Shown here: positions 5,593 to 9,452 of the stretch, piece by piece
Numbering within the stretch: position 1 is the stretch's first letter
Layout: every line of letters begins with the position of its first letter
Assembly: GCA_035693145.1 (NCBI GenBank)
Contig: DASSHA010000150.1
Coordinates: 1-9,452, forward strand
From: DASSHA01 sp035693145
GTDB taxonomy: Bacteria > Chloroflexota > Limnocylindria > Limnocylindrales > CSP1-4
Direction of reading: 5' to 3'
DNA length: 9,452 bases
The notes under the pieces: generated by a model
The model's database searches: none
The model's input: only the letters and a program-made list of their open reading frames with translations
What the model was told of the DNA's origin: nothing
Program-made: the position numbers and the translations under genes

Positions 5593-7236
5593 ATGCGACG
5601 TGACCGTCCGTGGTCGGCGATCCTCGTCGTCCTCGCTTCGGTCGCCCTCGTCGCCGTCGGCGTCGGCGGCCGACTCGCTGGGCACCCGCCGGCGACCGCC
5701 CCCACGCTGCCGAGCCTCCCACCGACGACCGAGCCAACGCAGATCGTCTTCGTCCCGCCGTCCCCGAGCGCCGCTCCGACGCCAGTTCGGACGCCCTTTC
5801 CGGCCGCTTACACGCTCCCCGCCCTGGCCCACGACCGGACGGCGACGATCGACGTGCTCGGTCGGCCCGGCCGAACGTCCGGCCTGTGGACGCAGCCACT
5901 TGGTCCCGTGCCCGGCGGGGAAGTCGACCTCGAGCTCGTCTGCGCCGGACCGGGGTCGCTCCAGGTCGGCGTGCTCGACGGCGGGCCGAGCACCGAGGAC
6001 CCCTGCGACGGTGCCATCCGACTCGGGGAACTCGAACTGCCATCGCATCCGGCGAACCTGTACGCGACCTCGAGCGGCCTCGCCGCGTGGCACGTCATCG
6101 CGAGGGTTGGCCGGATGTCGCCGCTTCCGACGCCGTCGTCGGCGATCGCGCTCGCGCCCGGCGCCCCCCGTCCAGCGGCGATCGGCTCGTTCGACGAGGC
6201 GATCACCGTCGTGCAGCTCGGTTCGGCCGACGGCCCCTCCACCGGCCTGCTCGTACGCGGCCTCCGGCCCGACGGGCGTACCCGCGACATCGCGACGATC
6301 GCCGCCTCCGCGTTCCCGGTTGATTCCGAGCCCGAGCTGCTGGAGGCGCGTGCGGTCGCCAGCGGGCGTGGCTACCTCGCGGTCCCGTTCGCACGCGGTG
6401 ACGACTCCCAGTCAGCGTTCGCGGCCGTTTTCGACCTCGTCGATCCCTCGGCGACGGCGACGATCGTCGGCAACCGCATCTCGGGCTTCGCCTGGAGCCC
6501 CGATGGCGGCCTGGCAGTCCCGTCTGCCAACGGCTTCGACCTTTACGCGCCCGTGAACGGCTCGGTCGTGCACGTCGCCGCTCCGGAGGGCGTGGCCGTT
6601 ACCGGTTTGGGGACGGGCCCCGGCATCGTCTGGACGATCGCGAATGAGATCGTCGCAAGGCAGACGATCGGCAGCCGGTCACAACGCGGCGTTCTGTCCC
6701 TCGATGGGCGGTTCGCGACCGGTGTGCCAACGATCGCGTTCGCGCCGAGCGGGCTGGAGCGCGGCGTCTCGGCGGATGGACGGGTTGCGACCGAGGGGTG
6801 CGACAGCTCCGGTCCCGGCGTGTCCGGAGGCTGTGCCCTCGTCGTGGAGCACGAGGGCCACGAGGACCTCGTGCGCTGGACCGGTGGCCTCGATCCGGCG
6901 CCCCTCACGGAGCCCCTGTGGTCGGCCGCCGGCGACGCACTGTGGCTCCTGGCCGACGATCAGGACAGCCGCGGCGGCCCGCATCACCTCGTCATCGCGC
7001 GATCCGCCACGCCGACCACGAGCCGAGTCGTTGCCCGACTGACGACGTTCGCGCCTCCGGACGGCAGCATCACGATCGTCGGGGCGACCGGTCATGACGA
7101 GATCCTCGCGCTCGACCTCGCGGCAGGCGCGACGATGCTCGTCGACACGCGGACCGGCCGGACCGTCGTCACCGACGGGACGTTCGCGGGCTGGGCGGAT
7201 AGCCGCGAGTTCGTCTACCCGGCCGCCGCTCGCTGA
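5593..7236 (+). CDS. Membrane-anchored extracytoplasmic protein of unknown function, probable beta-propeller-like C-terminal part
   Basis: The 547-residue protein is not assigned to a named family. It starts with a positively charged MRRDR and one hydrophobic helix (about 8-26), acting as a signal anchor; no lipobox cysteine is present. A Pro/Thr/Ser-rich, probably disordered linker (about 31-70) spans the cell-wall or surface zone. Residues ~80-170 form a small domain with VDLELVCAGPGSLQVGVLDG and DPCDGA, whose Cys117 and Cys138 are placed for a disulfide, as in small secreted domains with a C-x-G-x-G-x-L pattern. Residues ~200-547 are repetitive beta-strand sequence with propeller-like motifs (FAWSPDGGLAVPSANG at 299-314, PLWSAAGDALWLLADD at 441-456, FAGWADSREFVYP at 531-543). 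A second pair, Cys403/Cys414, may also bond. Few charged catalytic clusters are visible, so binding or sensing seems likelier than catalysis. The gene appears monocistronic and divergent from the metallopeptidase. Confidence 0.8.
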   Translation: MRRDRPWSAILVVLASVALVAVGVGGRLAGHPPATAPTLPSLPPTTEPTQIVFVPPSPSAAPTPVRTPFPAAYTLPALAHDRTATIDVLGRPGRTSGLWTQPLGPVPGGEVDLELVCAGPGSLQVGVLDGGPSTEDPCDGAIRLGELELPSHPANLYATSSGLAAWHVIARVGRMSPLPTPSSAIALAPGAPRPAAIGSFDEAITVVQLGSADGPSTGLLVRGLRPDGRTRDIATIAASAFPVDSEPELLEARAVASGRGYLAVPFARGDDSQSAFAAVFDLVDPSATATIVGNRISGFAWSPDGGLAVPSANGFDLYAPVNGSVVHVAAPEGVAVTGLGTGPGIVWTIANEIVARQTIGSRSQRGVLSLDGRFATGVPTIAFAPSGLERGVSADGRVATEGCDSSGPGVSGGCALVVEHEGHEDLVRWTGGLDPAPLTEPLWSAAGDALWLLADDQDSRGGPHHLVIARSATPTTSRVVARLTTFAPPDGSITIVGATGHDEILALDLAAGATMLVDTRTGRTVVTDGTFAGWADSREFVYPAAAR

Positions 7237-7334
7237 CCCATTGCGCTCCGCGAGGACGGCGGCACAATGGCGCGGTTGCGGCGCGGAGGGCGAGGGGCTC
7301 GCGACGCCGCGGCTTCGGAGGATGGAGGCGCGCC
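7237..7334 (+). promoter_or_regulatory. Intergenic region with candidate promoter for the CvpA-family gene
   Basis: A -35-like TTGCGC (7241-7246) and a -10-like CACAAT (7263-7268) are spaced 16 bases apart and would give a leader of about 60 bases. The same bases form an inverted repeat CCATTG (7238-7243)/CAATGG (7265-7270), which might serve as an operator or as a weak terminator of the preceding gene. No U-run follows it. Match quality is moderate. Confidence 0.4.
7324..7328 (+). promoter_or_regulatory. Ribosome binding site GGAGG
   Basis: GGAGG lies 6 bases before the ATG at 7335 and is the best-placed Shine-Dalgarno for it. A second GGAGG lies at 7317-7321. Confidence 0.75.
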
Positions 7335-7922
7335 ATGGACGTCGCACTCGTCGGCTTCATCGGCGGATTTGTCTACGGCGGCTGGAACACCGGATTCCTC
7401 AAGCGCCTGATCGGGATCGCGTTCATGGCGATCTCGTTCGTCGCCAGCGCCTACTTCCGCTACCCGATCGGCGCGATCGCGCGGACGTTCTTCCCGAACG
7501 CCCCGGTGGACTACGCCGACCTCGTCGGCTACACGATCGCGTTTCCGGCGATCCTGGTCGGACTGCATCTGGTGAGTCACGCCGCGCTCGGCCGGGTCCG
7601 GATGTCCGGCATCACCCAGGAGATGGACCGCGGCCTGGGCGCGCTGTTCGGCGGGATCGAGGCGGTCCTCATCCTGTCGGCCGGCATCGTCATCCTCGAC
7701 GCCTATTTCGGCACCGGATCGTCGCTCTCGAAGAACCTCGGCTTCGGCCCACTGCGCGACCTCACCGCCAGCCTCAACTCGTCCGAAACGGTCAAGCTCC
7801 TCCGTGGCAGCAGCGTCCCGGTCGTGCTCGGTCTCGTCGGGCCATTCCTCCCGCACGACGTCACGACACTGCTCCCGACGGGCCTGCCAGGGCGCCTGCC
7901 GTTCCCGACACCGAAGCACTGA
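7335..7922 (+). CDS. CvpA family membrane protein
   Basis: The 195-residue protein has about four membrane helices (about 2-16, 25-41, 62-82 and 103-122, with a weaker fifth near 161-173). The layout is that of the CvpA/colicin V production family: short first helix with a GG-x-x-x-G pattern (GFIGGFVYGGWNTGFLKRL), a conserved region before the last main helix (DRGLGALFGGIEAVLI, 98-113), and a polar C-terminal tail ending in a Pro-rich stretch. CvpA proteins sit in the cytoplasmic membrane. In E. coli CvpA is needed for colicin V production and for envelope stress resistance; the molecular role elsewhere is unclear. The start is supported by the GGAGG at 7324-7328. It precedes tRNA-Ala and leuS, which have their own signals. 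Confidence 0.85.
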   Translation: MDVALVGFIGGFVYGGWNTGFLKRLIGIAFMAISFVASAYFRYPIGAIARTFFPNAPVDYADLVGYTIAFPAILVGLHLVSHAALGRVRMSGITQEMDRGLGALFGGIEAVLILSAGIVILDAYFGTGSSLSKNLGFGPLRDLTASLNSSETVKLLRGSSVPVVLGLVGPFLPHDVTTLLPTGLPGRLPFPTPKH

Positions 7923-7926
7923 CGGG

Positions 7927-7955
7927 TTCGGGCCGTCCGGGCCCGCTGATATACT
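7927..7955 (+). promoter_or_regulatory. Promoter of tRNA-Ala
   Basis: A good -10 box TATACT (7950-7955) lies 14 bases upstream of the first tRNA base. A poor -35 (TTCGGG, 7927-7932) sits 17 bases before it. Strong -10 boxes with weak -35 are common for tRNA promoters. A small GC inverted repeat, GGGCC (7930-7934)/GGCCC (7940-7944), overlaps this region; it could help end cvpA transcription, though it lacks a U-run. Confidence 0.6.
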
Positions 7956-7969
7956 CCGCGCTCCGGCGT

Positions 7970-8045
<76 letters not shown>

Positions 8046-8068
8046 ACGCTCTAGACGCCGACCACCCA

Positions 8069-8097
8069 CGACCCCCTGCCGGTGCGGCGGGGGGTCG
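8069..8097 (+). terminator. 12-bp GC-rich hairpin after tRNA-Ala, possible terminator without U-tract
   Basis: The stem pairs 8069-8080 with 8086-8097 (CGACCCCCTGCC on the 5' side), with a single T-G wobble at 8077/8089 and a 5-base loop GGTGC. It begins 23 bases after the tRNA 3' end and lies 50 bases before leuS. The stability is high, but the following bases (ACTGATTCC) are not a U-run. It may terminate the tRNA transcript, protect its 3' end for processing, or form part of the leuS leader. Confidence 0.6.
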
Positions 8098-8105
8098 ACT
8101 GATTC

Positions 8106-8122
8106 CGGCGGCGACGCCGCCG
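8106..8122 (+). repeat. 7-bp hairpin in the leuS leader
   Basis: CGGCGGC (8106-8112) pairs perfectly with GCCGCCG (8116-8122) around a 3-base loop (GAC). It lies 9 bases after the larger hairpin and 24 bases before the leuS start codon. It could influence leuS expression, but no T-box or leader-peptide features (such as a run of Leu codons) are visible. Confidence 0.45.
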
Positions 8123-8146
8123 CGCAGCAGGACGACGAGACCGAAC

Positions 8147-9452
8147 GTGACGACGACGTCGAACAGCAGGACCGAACCCCGGCGACGGGAGCGCGTCGAG
8201 CGCTATGACGCGCCGGGTATCGAGGCACGCTGGCAGGCGCGCTGGACCGAGCTCGGCCTGTACGACACGGACCTGGACGACACGTCGCGGCCCCGCTTCT
8301 ACCTGCTGACGATGTACCCGTATCCGTCTGGCGATCTCCACATCGGCCACTGGTACATCGTCACGCCAACGGACGCGATCGCCCGCTTCCACCGGATGCA
8401 CGGCGAGAACGTGTTCCTGCCGATCGGGTTCGACGCGTTCGGCCTGCCGGCGGAGAACGCCGCGATCGCCCGTGGCGTGAACCCGCGCGAGTGGACGATG
8501 CGGAACGTCGAGAACATGCGCCGCCAGTTCCGGACGATGGGCGCGACGTTCGACTGGGATTCGCAGGTCGTCACGTGCGAGCCCGACTTCTACCGCTGGA
8601 ACCAGTGGCTGTTCCTGCGCTTCCTCGAGGCCGGCCTCGCCTATCGGGCGAAGTCAGCCGTCGACTGGTGCCCGAACGATGGAACGCTGGCCCGGGAGCA
8701 GGTCGAGGGAACGGACCGGCACTGCTGGCGCTGCGGTGCGCGCGTCGAGAAGCGGGACCTCGAGCAGTGGTACCTGCGGATCACGAACTACAGCCGCGAG
8801 CTGCTGGACTTCGAGGGCCTCGACTTCCCCGAGCCGATAAAGATCGCCCAGACGAACTGGATCGGCGAGTCGTCCGGCGCAGAGATCGACTTCACGACGG
8901 CCGCCTCGCCGCATCATCGTGGCGGCGAGACGCTGCGCGTCTTCACGACGCGGCCCGACACGCTGTTCGGCGCGACCTTCATGGTCCTCGCGCCCGAACA
9001 TCCGCTCGTCGCGTCGCTCACGGCTCCGGAGCGCGCCGACGAGGTCGCGGCGTACGTCGAAGCCGCCCGACGGCGAACCGAGATCGAGCGCCTGTCGACC
9101 GACCGCGAGAAGACCGGTGTCGCGCTCGGTTCCGATGCGATCAATCCAGTCAACGGCGAGCGGATCCCGATCTGGATCGCCGACTACGTCCTCGCCGGCT
9201 ACGGCACGGGCGCGATCATGGCGGTGCCCGCACACGACGAGCGTGACTTCGCCTTCGCTCGGCGGCATGGCCTGCCCATCCGCCAGGTCATCGTCCCGGA
9301 GGGAGTGGAACCCGGGGACGCGCTCGAGACCGCATACGTCGAGCATTCGACCGGCGAGCGGATGATCAACTCCGGCCGGTTCGACGGGATGCTCGCCGCC
9401 GATGCCTGGCGCGAGATCGTCGACTGGCTCGAGAAGGAGGGCAAGGGCCGAT
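8147..9452 (+). CDS. leuS: Leucine--tRNA ligase (leucyl-tRNA synthetase), N-terminal part, cut by window end
   Basis: The frame is open to the window end (435 residues of an expected ~800-900). LeuRS charges tRNA-Leu with leucine in the cytoplasm and edits mischarged products. Visible: class I signature HIGH (65-68) within MYPYPSGDLHIGHWYIVT, then GFDAFGLPAENAAIARG (94-110), typical of LeuRS. The zinc-ribbon insertion has Cys175 and Cys193/Cys196; the fourth expected Cys position reads Asp (CPND). The CP1 editing domain shows TTRPDTLFG (267-275) and GYGTGAIMAVPAHDERD (351-367), with Asp364 equivalent to the key editing Asp. The downstream KMSKS half lies beyond the window. GTG 8147 is the best start: no ATG lies in frame nearby, and upstream sequence is the hairpin leader. 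The Shine-Dalgarno is weak (AGGA at 8129-8132, 14 bases away), so the exact start is uncertain. The HWYIVTPTDAIARF variant is one I associate with Chloroflexota-type LeuRS. Confidence 0.95.
   Translation, partial: MTTTSNSRTEPRRRERVERYDAPGIEARWQARWTELGLYDTDLDDTSRPRFYLLTMYPYPSGDLHIGHWYIVTPTDAIARFHRMHGENVFLPIGFDAFGLPAENAAIARGVNPREWTMRNVENMRRQFRTMGATFDWDSQVVTCEPDFYRWNQWLFLRFLEAGLAYRAKSAVDWCPNDGTLAREQVEGTDRHCWRCGARVEKRDLEQWYLRITNYSRELLDFEGLDFPEPIKIAQTNWIGESSGAEIDFTTAASPHHRGGETLRVFTTRPDTLFGATFMVLAPEHPLVASLTAPERADEVAAYVEAARRRTEIERLSTDREKTGVALGSDAINPVNGERIPIWIADYVLAGYGTGAIMAVPAHDERDFAFARRHGLPIRQVIVPEGVEPGDALETAYVEHSTGERMINSGRFDGMLAADAWREIVDWLEKEGKGR

Noticed and set aside
4769..6556. 595-codon plus-strand open frame across the metallopeptidase and the start of the orphan secreted protein
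   Set aside because: The translation is Arg/Ser/Pro-rich with no domain. The other frames contain HELAH and a signal anchor with good ribosome sites.
8046..8146. T-box riboswitch or leucine attenuator ahead of leuS
   Set aside because: No T-box sequence, no specifier-loop structure and no short leader peptide with Leu codons could be found. Only two simple hairpins are present.

Overview
The window is uniformly GC-rich bacterial chromosome (about 70% GC by eye, with G/C-ending codons and several GTG starts). The leucyl-tRNA synthetase and CvpA sequences look most like those I associate with high-GC Chloroflexota, with Actinomycetota-like features in the transport and regulator genes. That taxonomic guess is recall-based and tentative. 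I see no integrase, transposase, CRISPR array or phage gene, so this reads as a normal chromosomal segment rather than a mobile island.

Layout. (1) Positions 1-247 hold the 3' end of an unidentified gene, perhaps a flavin-dependent oxidoreductase. (2) Positions 248-655 hold no convincing gene but a cluster of small hairpins at 508-576. (3) A tRNA-Tyr(GUA) gene lies at 656-740. (4) On the minus strand at 751-1572 is an ArsN1/phosphinothricin-acetyltransferase-like GNAT enzyme with an extra ~110-residue N-terminal part. (5) Divergent from it is a three-gene plus-strand operon (1631-4154): ABC ATPase, ABC-2 permease and TetR regulator. It is headed by a near-consensus promoter with an overlapping GAATTC-N10-GAATTC dyad, and the first gene is predicted to have a leaderless mRNA. 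(6) A coupled minus-strand pair (5496 down to 4082) encodes a YgjP-like zinc metallopeptidase and a glycolipid-binding-domain (PF06475-like) protein whose 3' end overlaps the TetR gene. (7) A large membrane-anchored extracytoplasmic protein of unknown function lies at 5593-7236. (8) A CvpA-family membrane protein lies at 7335-7922. (9) tRNA-Ala(GGC) lies at 7970-8045. (10) leuS starts at 8147 and runs off the end of the window, preceded by two strong hairpins.

How the genes fit together. The clearest functional unit is the exporter operon. Its TetR repressor is the last gene and probably binds the dyad in the operon's own promoter, which also lies just upstream of the GNAT start codon. A detoxifying acetyltransferase beside a drug-type exporter under one repressor would make sense as a small resistance module, but the sharing of control is inference. 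The last part (tRNA-Ala, leuS) is translation housekeeping. Nothing here is clearly a new type of system. The most unusual items are the GNAT N-terminal extension, the leaderless operator-promoter, and the metallopeptidase/glycolipid-binding pair.
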